Source: UBA9547 sp044349205 (lineage in GTDB: Bacteria > Bacteroidota > Bacteroidia > Cytophagales > UBA9547). From it: a stretch of 14,048 bases of DNA. The notes below the pieces were generated by a model that was given only the letters and a program-made list of their open reading frames with translations, had not been told where the DNA came from and ran no database searches. Each line of letters opens with the position of its first letter. The stretch's first letter is position 1. The stretch lies in contig JBIKRJ010000043.1 of the NCBI GenBank assembly GCA_044349205.1, forward strand, positions 1 through 14,048, given 5' to 3'. This document shows positions 7,812 to 14,048 of this stretch, piece after piece. The translations under genes and the position numbers were made by a program.

Positions 7812-9689
7812 GTGCTAGCCATCAACAATCTTTCCTTTTATTTTGGAAGTAGGCCTTTATACGACAATGCCAACCTGCACATAAAACCCAAAAATCGTAT
7901 TGGGCTTATTGGCCCAAACGGTGCAGGCAAATCTACCCTTTTGCGCCTTATTGTGGGCGAATACACGCCCGATAGCGGCGAAATAAGCAAAAGCAACGAC
8001 TGCTCAATTGGCTTCTTGAATCAAGATCTACTTTCTTACGAATCGGATGAAAGTATTTTGAAGGTTGCAATGCAGGCTTTTGAACGCCAAAACTACCTAC
8101 AAGCCGAAATTGACAACCTTTTGAACAAGCTTGAAAGTGATTACAGCGACGAAATAATGGAACGCTTGGGCAATTTGCAGGAAGAATTTGCGATGTTGGA
8201 CGGCTACACTATTCAGTCTAAAGCAGAAGAAATATTGGAAGGCCTCGGATTTACAACCGAGCAACTGCAATGGCCGCTTAGGCAGTTTTCGGGTGGTTGG
8301 CGCATGCGTGTGATGTTGGCAAAACTGCTCTTGGCCAAACCTTCCCTCCTACTTATGGACGAACCAACCAACCACTTGGATTTGCCTTCAATTGAGTGGG
8401 TCGAAAATTATCTTACCGACTATGAAGGCGCTGTGATTGTTGTCTCACACGACCGTGCATTTCTAGACAATTGCATCAATACCATAGTGGAAGTAAGCAA
8501 TGCCAAACTCAACCTTTACCCCGGCAATTATTCTTTTTTTGTAGAAGAAAAAGCCCTTCGCAACGAAATACAAAAAGGTGCTTACGAAAACCAACAAGCG
8601 CAAATACGCCAAACAGAACGCTTTATAGCTCGCTTCAAAGCCAAAGCAAGCAAGGCAACACAAGTCCAAAGCCGAGTGAAACAGCTTGACAAACTGGAAC
8701 TTGTAGAAGATGTGAGGGAAGACAACGCCAAAGTAAACTTCAAGTTTACATTTAAAAATCCTTCAGGACGTACCGTATTGGAACTTGACCAAGTAACAAA
8801 AGCATACGGCGAAAATGTGATATTGAAAGATGCTACCTTGCAACTGATGCGAGGCGACAAAGTAGCCCTAATAGGCGCCAATGGCAAGGGAAAATCGACC
8901 CTATTACGCATCTTGGCTGGCACTGAATCAATTGGGGGAAAACGAACCAACGGACACAACGTGAGCATGTCATTTTTTGCCCAACACCAACTCGAGTCAT
9001 TAAGTTTGGACGATACCGTGCTGGAAGAACTTGTACACCACGCACCCGACAAATCGGAATTGGAATTGCGCGGCGTATTGGGTTGTTTCCTATTCAGCAA
9101 CGACGATGTGTTCAAGAAAATAAAAGTCCTTTCGGGCGGTGAAAAAAGCCGTGTGGCACTTGCCAAAACTTTGGTTTCACAAGCCAATTTTCTATTGCTC
9201 GACGAACCTACCAACCACTTGGACATGGTTTCGGTCAATATCCTAATACAAGCCTTGCAACAATACGAAGGTACGTTTGTGGCCGTGAGTCACGACCGAC
9301 ACTTTGTTTCAAACGTAGCAAACAAAATTTGGTATATCGAAGACCAAGTATTGAAAGAGTTCCCAGGTACTTATGACGAATATGCCATTTGGCAAAAAGA
9401 ACGTGAGAAAAATGGTGTCCAAATTCCTTCAAAAAAGGAACCACCCAAAACTCAGCATACCACGCAAGAGGCAAAGAAACTCATGCCCAATCTTTCCAAA
9501 AATGAAATGAACAAGTTGGAAAACCAGATACAAGAGCTGGAAACAAAAAAATTGGAACTTGAAGAAGAATTGTCGAAACCAAACGTCTATTCCAACATAG
9601 AGCTGTTTGCTAAAACCAATTCAGACTTTGAAAAGATCGAAAAGGAATTGGAAGCATTATATCAAAAATGGGAAACAGTGGCGGGCTGA
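7812..9689 (+). CDS. ABC-F family ATP-binding protein (ribosome-associated)
   Basis: This is a 625-aa soluble protein with two ATPase cassettes and no membrane segment, as in ABC-F translation factors that bind the ribosomal E site. Cassette 1 has Walker A GPNGAGKST (34-42), signature FSGGWRMR (159-166) and Walker B LLLMDEPTNHLD (179-190). Cassette 2 has GANGKGKST (355-363), LSGGEKSR (440-447) and LLLDEPTNHLD (461-471). Both switch histidines follow in VSHDR. The charged helical linker at about 245-300 corresponds to the P-site tRNA-interaction region. A Lys/Glu-rich coiled-coil tail covers about 560-620. The start is GTG at 7812: it places the family-typical opening LAINNLSFYFG directly after the initiator, and no ATG precedes it nearby. 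Whether it acts in housekeeping translation or antibiotic resistance is not determinable; the C-terminal coiled coil suggests a Uup/YdiF-like housekeeping type. Confidence 0.95.
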   Translation: MLAINNLSFYFGSRPLYDNANLHIKPKNRIGLIGPNGAGKSTLLRLIVGEYTPDSGEISKSNDCSIGFLNQDLLSYESDESILKVAMQAFERQNYLQAEIDNLLNKLESDYSDEIMERLGNLQEEFAMLDGYTIQSKAEEILEGLGFTTEQLQWPLRQFSGGWRMRVMLAKLLLAKPSLLLMDEPTNHLDLPSIEWVENYLTDYEGAVIVVSHDRAFLDNCINTIVEVSNAKLNLYPGNYSFFVEEKALRNEIQKGAYENQQAQIRQTERFIARFKAKASKATQVQSRVKQLDKLELVEDVREDNAKVNFKFTFKNPSGRTVLELDQVTKAYGENVILKDATLQLMRGDKVALIGANGKGKSTLLRILAGTESIGGKRTNGHNVSMSFFAQHQLESLSLDDTVLEELVHHAPDKSELELRGVLGCFLFSNDDVFKKIKVLSGGEKSRVALAKTLVSQANFLLLDEPTNHLDMVSVNILIQALQQYEGTFVAVSHDRHFVSNVANKIWYIEDQVLKEFPGTYDEYAIWQKEREKNGVQIPSKKEPPKTQHTTQEAKKLMPNLSKNEMNKLENQIQELETKKLELEEELSKPNVYSNIELFAKTNSDFEKIEKELEALYQKWETVAG

Positions 9690-9771
9690 TAGTTTCTAGT
9701 TCGTAGTTTCTAGTTCAGAGCTCTCTGTTCAGAGTTCAGAGTTCGAAGTTCCTAATTCGAAGTTCATAGTT
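9690..9771. repeat. Degenerate short direct repeats (AGTTC-type units)
   Basis: Directly after the ABC-F stop codon there is a 14-bp unit, TAGTTTCTAGTTC plus one variable base, in two adjacent copies (9690-9703 and 9704-9717, differing only at the last base). A decaying series of AGAGTTC / GAAGTTC / ATAGTT units continues to about 9771. It contains no plausible gene. The pattern looks like slippage-derived low-complexity spacer at a convergent gene end. Confidence 0.75.
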
Positions 9772-9818
9772 GTTAATGCCTATCAAGGTCGCTGAGTCTG
9801 CCGAAGCACCTTCAATCA

Positions 9819-9887
9819 CACTCGTTTGTAACGAGTGCGGCCGAGAAACGCGTTTTCAACGCGAACTTTACCGCTGCACTCAAACGA
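9819..9887. repeat. Nested inverted repeats, REP/BIME-like element
   Basis: Three elements are packed into 69 bp. The first is a perfect 8-bp stem, CACTCGTT/AACGAGTG, with a 3-nt loop (9819-9837). The second is a perfect 6-bp stem, CGCGTT/AACGCG, with a 3-nt loop (9849-9863). The third is long-range complementarity between the first arm region and the end: GAGTGC (9833-9838) with GCACTC (9876-9881), and TCGTTTG (9822-9828) with CAAACGA (9881-9887). The GC content is higher than in the surrounding DNA. It sits between two convergent genes, typical of REP-type elements mobilised by Y1 transposases, and could also act as a bidirectional transcription stop, although no long T-run follows either stem. 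Confidence 0.6.
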
Positions 9888-9913
9888 ATTATTAGATGTT
9901 TTATTAGACTTTT

Positions 9914-10837
9914 TTAGTCTTTTATGCACCTAACTGAACAACCTGCTTCCATATTGACTGAGCTACTCTCTATTAGAATTTTGGAATTATTGATGAATCG
10001 TACTTGTGCCAACAAAGTTGATGATGGTGTAGAAGTGTACCAAAATCCAACAGCACCTACGTTGATGTAATTACCAAAAAAATTACGAGTACCGGCAGGG
10101 TAACCACTAAAGCCACTTTTATTTCGATATGCAGGAAAATCGGTATTACCTGCAGCACCTGTAGTGGAAGAAAATGCCCAACCTGTTGTACTAGCAATGG
10201 CTTTCGCTATTTTATTATTGGTATCTCTGTTGTTGTCAGTATCTACCGTGCCATCGAAGTTGTAATTATTGTTTTGAAGAAAAACCTCCATTGTAGTCCA
10301 TTCTGCATCGCTTGGAACATGCCATCCTATAGGGCAAATCTTTCCTGTTTTCACTACATACCAATTATAGATTGCTCCATAATTATTAGCTCTGTAAGTT
10401 ATACTGTCATTATTTGGCCAACACATAAATGGCAATTTGCTCAAATTCACTTTGTTATTATACCAAACGTCTTTGTCCTGCACCAATGTTACAGGAGTTC
10501 CGTCGTTGAATTTTGTAGTACGTAAATTTTCAGCCAACCATACTTGATTGCCTATAGTAACAGTTGGATAAGTGTAACCATCCAAAGTAGGACCAAGGGA
10601 ATTGATTTTGACAAAAGTTATACTGTCTACAGACAACAAAGAGTTTTTGTAGGCAACTGTGCTTGATTCATACAAGTATAGGCTATCTGGAATAGTAGGA
10701 ATGAAAATGATGCTATCTACCTTTAAAGTAGAATTTCTGAACGCCACATTGCCTGAGCTGTGAATGAGCAAACTATCTTGTGCAAAAGAAACAGCTGCCG
10801 AAATAACCGTAGCCAATAAAAAAATCATCTTTTTCAT
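9914..10837 (-). CDS. Secreted FISUMP-domain protein with duplicated N-terminal motif
   Basis: This is a 307-aa exported protein. The signal peptide (1-19) has a predicted cut at SFA|Q. Two copies of a roughly 25-residue motif follow at about 21-45 and 51-75, each running from D-S-L through a V-A-[FY]-[RK]-N core to V-D-S-I-x-F. The remainder (about 84-307) is the Fibrobacter succinogenes major paralogous (FISUMP) domain. It opens with TVTIGNQVWLAENLRT (93-108), includes GAIYNWYVV (154-162) and CPIGWHVPSDAEW (168-180), and ends in CSVRCIKD at the C-terminus. The molecular function of FISUMP domains is not established; they are abundant in surface and secreted proteins. No type IX sorting tail follows the domain. 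It is 42 bp downstream of its paralogue and probably shares its transcript. Confidence 0.87.
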   Translation of the reverse strand: MKKMIFLLATVISAAVSFAQDSLLIHSSGNVAFRNSTLKVDSIIFIPTIPDSLYLYESSTVAYKNSLLSVDSITFVKINSLGPTLDGYTYPTVTIGNQVWLAENLRTTKFNDGTPVTLVQDKDVWYNNKVNLSKLPFMCWPNNDSITYRANNYGAIYNWYVVKTGKICPIGWHVPSDAEWTTMEVFLQNNNYNFDGTVDTDNNRDTNNKIAKAIASTTGWAFSSTTGAAGNTDFPAYRNKSGFSGYPAGTRNFFGNYINVGAVGFWYTSTPSSTLLAQVRFINNSKILIESSSVNMEAGCSVRCIKD

Positions 10838-10879
10838 ATATCGAGTAGATTGAAGTGATTAACCAAGGGGTTCAATTAA

Positions 10880-11620
10880 CTAATCCTTTAAACAACGAAC
10901 TGAAATAGCACATCCTTTACTCGAAACTTGGGTAGTAGCAGAACCATCGTTGTAACCCAAATAGCGAATCAAACTTCTAGAAGAATCATTTTCGGTTGAA
11001 CTTGAATAATATCCGTTTACATTTAGGCTACTATAACTACCTCCTAGTGTTCGAAAACCACTTCCTGTTGCATTAAAACCGCTTGAATTTGTGGCTGCTG
11101 CATTTGGAGATAGCCAATAATCGTAGCCAGTAATTTTCATCTTACCTCCAGCTACACTCTCTCCACCTAAGTAATTTGTTAAAACAGTCCACTCGGCATT
11201 GCTCGGCACATGCCATCCAACAGGGCACAGTTTTCCTGTGTTTACTGCGAACCAATTATAAAGAGCACCATGCTTATTTACACTGAAATTTGCTTGGTCG
11301 TTGGCCCACCAAAACATAGCAGGAGTTGTTGGTACCACAAAATCAGACGCTGTCGGTATAAGCGTTCCATCATTGTATTGAGCAGTACGCAAGTTTTCGG
11401 CAAACCACACTTGATTGCCAATAGTCACAGTGGAATAAGTATAGCCATCGATAGTAGGACCAACAGGTTTTGGCTTTGAAAAAGTCATACTATCAATATC
11501 GATGGTGGCACGCTTAGAAACTATTTGCCCATCCTTGTATGTGTAAAGCGTGTCTTGTGCTTGTGCGATTCCAACGCCAAAAAAAATAGCGAGAAATAGT
11601 GGGGAACTGATTCTTTTCAT
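10880..11620 (-). CDS. Secreted FISUMP-domain protein, single N-terminal motif
   Basis: This is a 246-aa exported protein and the first gene of a tandem paralogous pair. The signal peptide (1-21) has a predicted cut at AQA|Q, with GIA|Q two residues earlier as an alternative. One copy of the same N-terminal motif seen twice in the neighbour lies at about 23-47, from DTLYTYKDG to DIDSMTF. The FISUMP domain (about 54-246) has TVTIGNQVWFAENLRT (64-79), GALYNWFAV (118-126), CPVGWHVPSNAEW (132-144) and a terminal CAISVRCLKD. The two proteins share the domain frame but differ in mid-domain loops, so the duplication is not recent. A candidate promoter lies upstream at 11763-11795. The function is unknown; an extracellular or surface role is inferred from the signal peptide only. 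Confidence 0.87.
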   Translation of the reverse strand: MKRISSPLFLAIFFGVGIAQAQDTLYTYKDGQIVSKRATIDIDSMTFSKPKPVGPTIDGYTYSTVTIGNQVWFAENLRTAQYNDGTLIPTASDFVVPTTPAMFWWANDQANFSVNKHGALYNWFAVNTGKLCPVGWHVPSNAEWTVLTNYLGGESVAGGKMKITGYDYWLSPNAAATNSSGFNATGSGFRTLGGSYSSLNVNGYYSSSTENDSSRSLIRYLGYNDGSATTQVSSKGCAISVRCLKD

Positions 11621-11734
11621 GGCAATTATTGTTTTTTACCTTACAATTATATAAAAATTTATTATTCAAAAAAACAAGAAAGTGAACAAAACCAATATGT
11701 ATTTGGCTATTGCTCACTATATAAAAGTTAAATC

Positions 11735-11750
11735 TAGGTAGTTTTACCTA
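11735..11750. other. Small perfect hairpin in the ppa-FISUMP intergenic region
   Basis: TAGGTA and TACCTA form a 6-bp perfect stem around a 4-nt loop. It lies 60 bp beyond the pyrophosphatase stop codon and, if the nearby promoter is real, inside the 5' untranslated region of the FISUMP pair. In the minus direction the downstream run is not a clean T-tract, so calling it a terminator would be weak. Confidence 0.35.
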
Positions 11751-11762
11751 AAATTTTACACC

Positions 11763-11795
11763 CAAAAATATCTCTAATTTAGATTGGTTGCCAAA
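11763..11795 (-). promoter_or_regulatory. Candidate Bacteroidota promoter for the FISUMP pair
   Basis: Read on the minus strand, TATTTTTG (11763-11770) matches the -7 consensus TAnnTTTG exactly, and TTTG (11792-11795) matches the -33 element with a 21-bp spacer, inside the range reported for this phylum. Transcription would start near 11756 and leave a leader of roughly 135 nt before the start codon at 11620. AT-rich DNA makes chance matches possible. Confidence 0.5.
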
Positions 11796-11809
11796 CTTTC
11801 GAAAAAAGG

Positions 11810-12505
11810 CTACACGTTGGTAGAAAGGCGCAACATGTACGAAAGTTCATCTTCCAAGCGGCCAAAACGCGACTCATAGTCTTGCATGCTGCGTTTTACT
11901 ACTTCCAAGGCTTCTTCTCGCCCATAGGTATGGGTAATTTCTATTTTTCTTTTGGTTTCACCTGGTATGTCTTTGTACGTAAGGAAATAATGGCGCAAAC
12001 GCTCAATAATAGACTGAGGCATGTCTTCTATGTCTTTCCATTTAGCATACACTTCGTCGCCTTCCAAAATAGCTACAATCTTGTCGTCGGCTTCGCCTTT
12101 GTCTATCATACGAAAGCCACCAATTGGGATTGCTTTTAACAAAATATTTCCATGCGTAATGTTGCGCTCGGTAAGGACGCATATATCCAATGGGTCGCCA
12201 TCGCCTACAATGTCCTTTCTACCAGTTTTTTGCATACAATAGTCCGCTATTTGTGTGTCGCAAAAGGTCTTGGGCACAAAACCATATAAGGCAGGAAACA
12301 CATTAGAGTATTTTTGTGGCCTGTCCAATTTCAAAAAACCCGTTTCCTTGTCAATTTCATATTTCACCGTATCGTGCGGCGTCATTTCAATAAAACTCGT
12401 CACAATTTCGGGGGCATGCGGGCCAATAGAAACACCATGCCATGGGTGGGAGGAATAGCGGTGGTTTAGCAGGTGCCAAAGCGGGTCTTTGTATTCGTTG
12501 TTCAT
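11810..12505 (-). CDS. ppa: Inorganic pyrophosphatase, family I
   Basis: This cytoplasmic enzyme hydrolyses pyrophosphate to two phosphates, pulling DNA, RNA and aminoacyl-tRNA synthesis forward. The 231-aa protein carries the family I signature DGDPLDICV (102-110), giving the metal-binding aspartates Asp102, Asp104 and Asp107. Further acidic positions lie in the segment DKGEADDK (135-142), where the other conserved metal ligands fall. It is longer than the roughly 175-aa E. coli enzyme, mainly through an extra N-terminal segment (about 1-40), a form common in Bacteroidota. Its start lies 9 bp after the stop codon of the DUF4197 gene, so the two are almost certainly co-transcribed. No Shine-Dalgarno motif is evident. 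Confidence 0.95.
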   Translation of the reverse strand: MNNEYKDPLWHLLNHRYSSHPWHGVSIGPHAPEIVTSFIEMTPHDTVKYEIDKETGFLKLDRPQKYSNVFPALYGFVPKTFCDTQIADYCMQKTGRKDIVGDGDPLDICVLTERNITHGNILLKAIPIGGFRMIDKGEADDKIVAILEGDEVYAKWKDIEDMPQSIIERLRHYFLTYKDIPGETKRKIEITHTYGREEALEVVKRSMQDYESRFGRLEDELSYMLRLSTNV

Positions 12506-12514
12506 CTTTATGTA

Positions 12515-13279
12515 TTATTTGCTTAGGCTTCCAAACACTTTTTGAAGCATTTCGGTGGTGCGTAGGGCCGGATTTTCTCTTATATTTTTTTCTTCTCTTG
12601 CCATCGTGGAAAATAATCCAGTAAGTGCTCTGTTGGTAGTATATCTGGTCAAATCGGTTTCGATAGGCGACACTAAAGGCAATCTGTTGTATAAAGTGGT
12701 AATTTCCGTCCATTTGGATGTAGCCAAGGTATTGCCCAAGGCCTGCCTAATGGTAGGCGAAAAAGCAGAAAACAATTCATCGCTCGTCTTGTCTTGCAAA
12801 TATGAAGTGGCGGCATTGCTTGGCCCCGTCAATATGTTTTTGGCATCGTTTATCGTCATTTGTGAGATGGCATTGGCAAAAATAGGAGCCGCATCTTTAG
12901 ATGCTTGCTCAGCTGCACGGTTCAAAGTAAGCTCAAACTCTTCTACTTTGCTGCCCATGCCCAAGTTGCGCAACTTGTCTGCCACTTGCGAAACTTCGGG
13001 AGGAAAGGGTATTCGAATCAGCGAATTTTTGTTGAAACCATCGAACGAGGCCAGTTTTGAAGAAGCGTTTTTGGCACCCATTGTCAAGGCTTCTTTCAAT
13101 CCTTTGGAAATGTCAGCGTCGGTTAATGTACTGCCCGACAAAGCATTGGCAGCATTTTTAGATATCGACGAAATATTTGACGTTGGAACCAACGACTTCG
13201 TACCCCCCTTTTTTCTTTTAGTTTGGGCAAAACAAACGGAGGCCACACTCAAAACCAACACCAACAAACGATACTTCAT
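12515..13279 (-). CDS. Secreted DUF4197-family protein
   Basis: This is a 254-aa exported protein of unknown function. The signal peptide (1-18) has a predicted cut at CFA|Q and is followed by a short basic patch (KRKKGG) and a Ser/Asn-rich linker. The DUF4197 core (about 48-250) is largely helical. It shows the family features LKEALTMGAKNAS (61-73), IRIPFPPE (93-100), LNRAAEQASKDAAPIF (123-138) and AATSYLQDKT (157-166). The predicted location is the periplasm; no enzyme motif is seen. It lies between rsgA (64 bp upstream) and ppa (9 bp downstream) on the same strand, and a strong -7 box lies just before its start. The identification rests on recalled family motifs, and the biological role is unknown. 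Confidence 0.87.
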   Translation of the reverse strand: MKYRLLVLVLSVASVCFAQTKRKKGGTKSLVPTSNISSISKNAANALSGSTLTDADISKGLKEALTMGAKNASSKLASFDGFNKNSLIRIPFPPEVSQVADKLRNLGMGSKVEEFELTLNRAAEQASKDAAPIFANAISQMTINDAKNILTGPSNAATSYLQDKTSDELFSAFSPTIRQALGNTLATSKWTEITTLYNRLPLVSPIETDLTRYTTNRALTGLFSTMAREEKNIRENPALRTTEMLQKVFGSLSK

Positions 13280-13293
13280 GATTTAGATTTGTA

Positions 13294-13301
13294 CAAATAT
13301 A
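13294..13301 (-). promoter_or_regulatory. Candidate -7 box before the DUF4197-ppa pair
   Basis: On the minus strand TATATTTG matches the Bacteroidota -7 consensus TAnnTTTG exactly, 14 bp before the start codon at 13279. Transcription would then begin only a few bases before the ATG, giving a very short leader. No clear TTG -33 element is visible at the expected distance (an AT-rich TATTTT is there instead), so this is moderate evidence for a promoter separate from rsgA. Confidence 0.42.
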
Positions 13302-13343
13302 GGGCAGCTACTTTAAAATACTCTATTAAGTTTCAGGTTCAGT

Positions 13344-14048
13344 TTATTTTCGATTGTCTTCTCCCAACAACATGCTTAAATAGCTTTGCATGCGGAAATC
13401 GGCAATAAGGCCTTGTTTAACTGCTAACCGCACTGCACAGTCTGGCTCGTTCAGATGCCTACAGTTATGAAAACGGCATTTTCCCATCAAAGCGCGCATT
13501 TCAGGAAAATAATGAGAAAGTTCTTCCTCGCCTATTTCACTGATTCCCAACTCTTTGATTCCAGGTGTATCTATTATAAAGGTATATTCATCTATCTCGA
13601 ACATTTCGGCAAAGGTAGTTGTATGCACCCCTTTTTGTGCAAAAGCCGAGATCTCGGATGTTTTCAGGTTTAATCCTGGGAAAATCTTGTTCATTAAGGT
13701 CGATTTTCCTGCCCCTGAATGACCCATTACCAGCGTAGTATTTCCTTTTAGTTTGGTTTTTACTTCTTCCAGGCCTTCGTCGAGCTGCGAGGAGGCAAAA
13801 AGGCAATCGTAACCCAACTTCTTGTACACTTCGGCATAGTGTTGTAGCTCTTTCATTTGCTCTGAAGAGTAAATGTCTGTTTTATTAAAAACTATGATTA
13901 CGGGAATGCGATATGCCTCGGCGGTGACCAATGCACGGTCTAAAAAACCGATAGAAGTGCGGGGCATTTTTAAGGTAAAAAGAACAAGCACTTGATTGAT
14001 ATTGGCGGCTATCAGGTGGTCATGCGCCGTTTTATGGGTCGATTTCCG
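13344..14048 (-). CDS. rsgA: Ribosome small-subunit biogenesis GTPase RsgA (5' end outside window)
   Basis: This circularly permuted GTPase releases maturation factors from the 30S subunit late in assembly. The reading frame stays open to the window edge, so 234 residues are present and the N-terminal OB-fold is cut off. The GTG at 13989-13991 is an internal Val codon, because the frame continues upstream with recognisable family sequence (AANINQVLVLFTL). In the visible fragment, numbered from the edge, G4 NKTD is at 55-58, P-loop GHSGAGKST at 109-117, a switch region HTTT at 142-145, and G3 DTPG at 160-163. This is the permuted G4-G1-G3 order that defines the family. A C-terminal zinc knuckle has Cys191, Cys196, His198 and Cys204. 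The stop codon lies 64 bp upstream of the DUF4197 start. Confidence 0.95.
   Translation of the reverse strand, partial: RKSTHKTAHDHLIAANINQVLVLFTLKMPRTSIGFLDRALVTAEAYRIPVIIVFNKTDIYSSEQMKELQHYAEVYKKLGYDCLFASSQLDEGLEEVKTKLKGNTTLVMGHSGAGKSTLMNKIFPGLNLKTSEISAFAQKGVHTTTFAEMFEIDEYTFIIDTPGIKELGISEIGEEELSHYFPEMRALMGKCRFHNCRHLNEPDCAVRLAVKQGLIADFRMQSYLSMLLGEDNRK

Noticed and set aside
8582..9238. A 218-codon open frame on the minus strand inside the ABC-F gene
   Set aside because: Ser/Thr-rich antisense shadow; the plus strand here encodes intact Walker and signature motifs.
9690..9771. CRISPR-like array
   Set aside because: Units are too short, adjacent without spacers, and degenerate.
9906..9923. 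AGACT-TTTTT-AGTCT palindrome followed by T residues, a possible terminator for the plus-strand operon
   Set aside because: The stem is only 5 bp and AT-rich, and it overlaps the last codons and stop of the minus-strand FISUMP gene, so coding constraint explains part of it.
12555..13286. A 243-codon open frame on the plus strand across the DUF4197 gene
   Set aside because: It is the antisense shadow of a well-supported gene, with no recognisable domain and composition unlike its neighbours.
13344..13991. rsgA as a short complete gene starting at the GTG near 13991
   Set aside because: The frame continues open to the window edge with family-typical residues, so the GTG is an internal Val codon and the gene is cut by the window.

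Overview
The window looks like a chromosomal segment of a Bacteroidota bacterium, moderately AT-rich and not assignable to a genus by eye. The evidence is the gene content: a Bacteroidota-type phospho-sugar mutase, an OmpA protein of TPR/propeller/CRD/OmpA layout, FISUMP-domain proteins, a DUF4197 protein and a long-form family I pyrophosphatase. Signal peptides also place Gln directly after the predicted cleavage site, starts lack obvious Shine-Dalgarno sequences, and TAnnTTTG-type -7 promoter boxes are present.

The left arm (8-9689) has six plus-strand genes with gaps of 2-51 bp. In order they are: an alpha-D-phosphohexomutase; a large secreted protein that reads as an HExxH metallopeptidase-like domain, a PD40/TolB-like propeller and a C-terminal outer-membrane barrel; a PorE-like OmpA-family envelope protein; a three-helix membrane protein; a stand-alone DEDDy 3'-5' exonuclease; and an ABC-F ATPase that starts at GTG. 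The envelope pair (1803-6679) is the most interesting part. Both proteins carry PD40-type repeats, and the first joins a predicted protease to a barrel with an Omp85-like PRGY motif.

The convergent junction (9690-9913) is non-coding. It holds degenerate short direct repeats and then a compact set of nested inverted repeats that resembles a REP/BIME-type element.

The right arm (9914-14048) is entirely on the minus strand. Read in its own direction it encodes rsgA (cut by the window edge), a secreted DUF4197 protein, inorganic pyrophosphatase, and, behind a candidate promoter, two tandem secreted FISUMP-domain paralogues sharing a short N-terminal repeat motif.

Most of the window is ordinary housekeeping and envelope content. 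I see no CRISPR array, phage, insertion-sequence transposase, RNA gene or recognisable defence system. The candidates for something less described are the peptidase-propeller-barrel protein and the junction repeat element.
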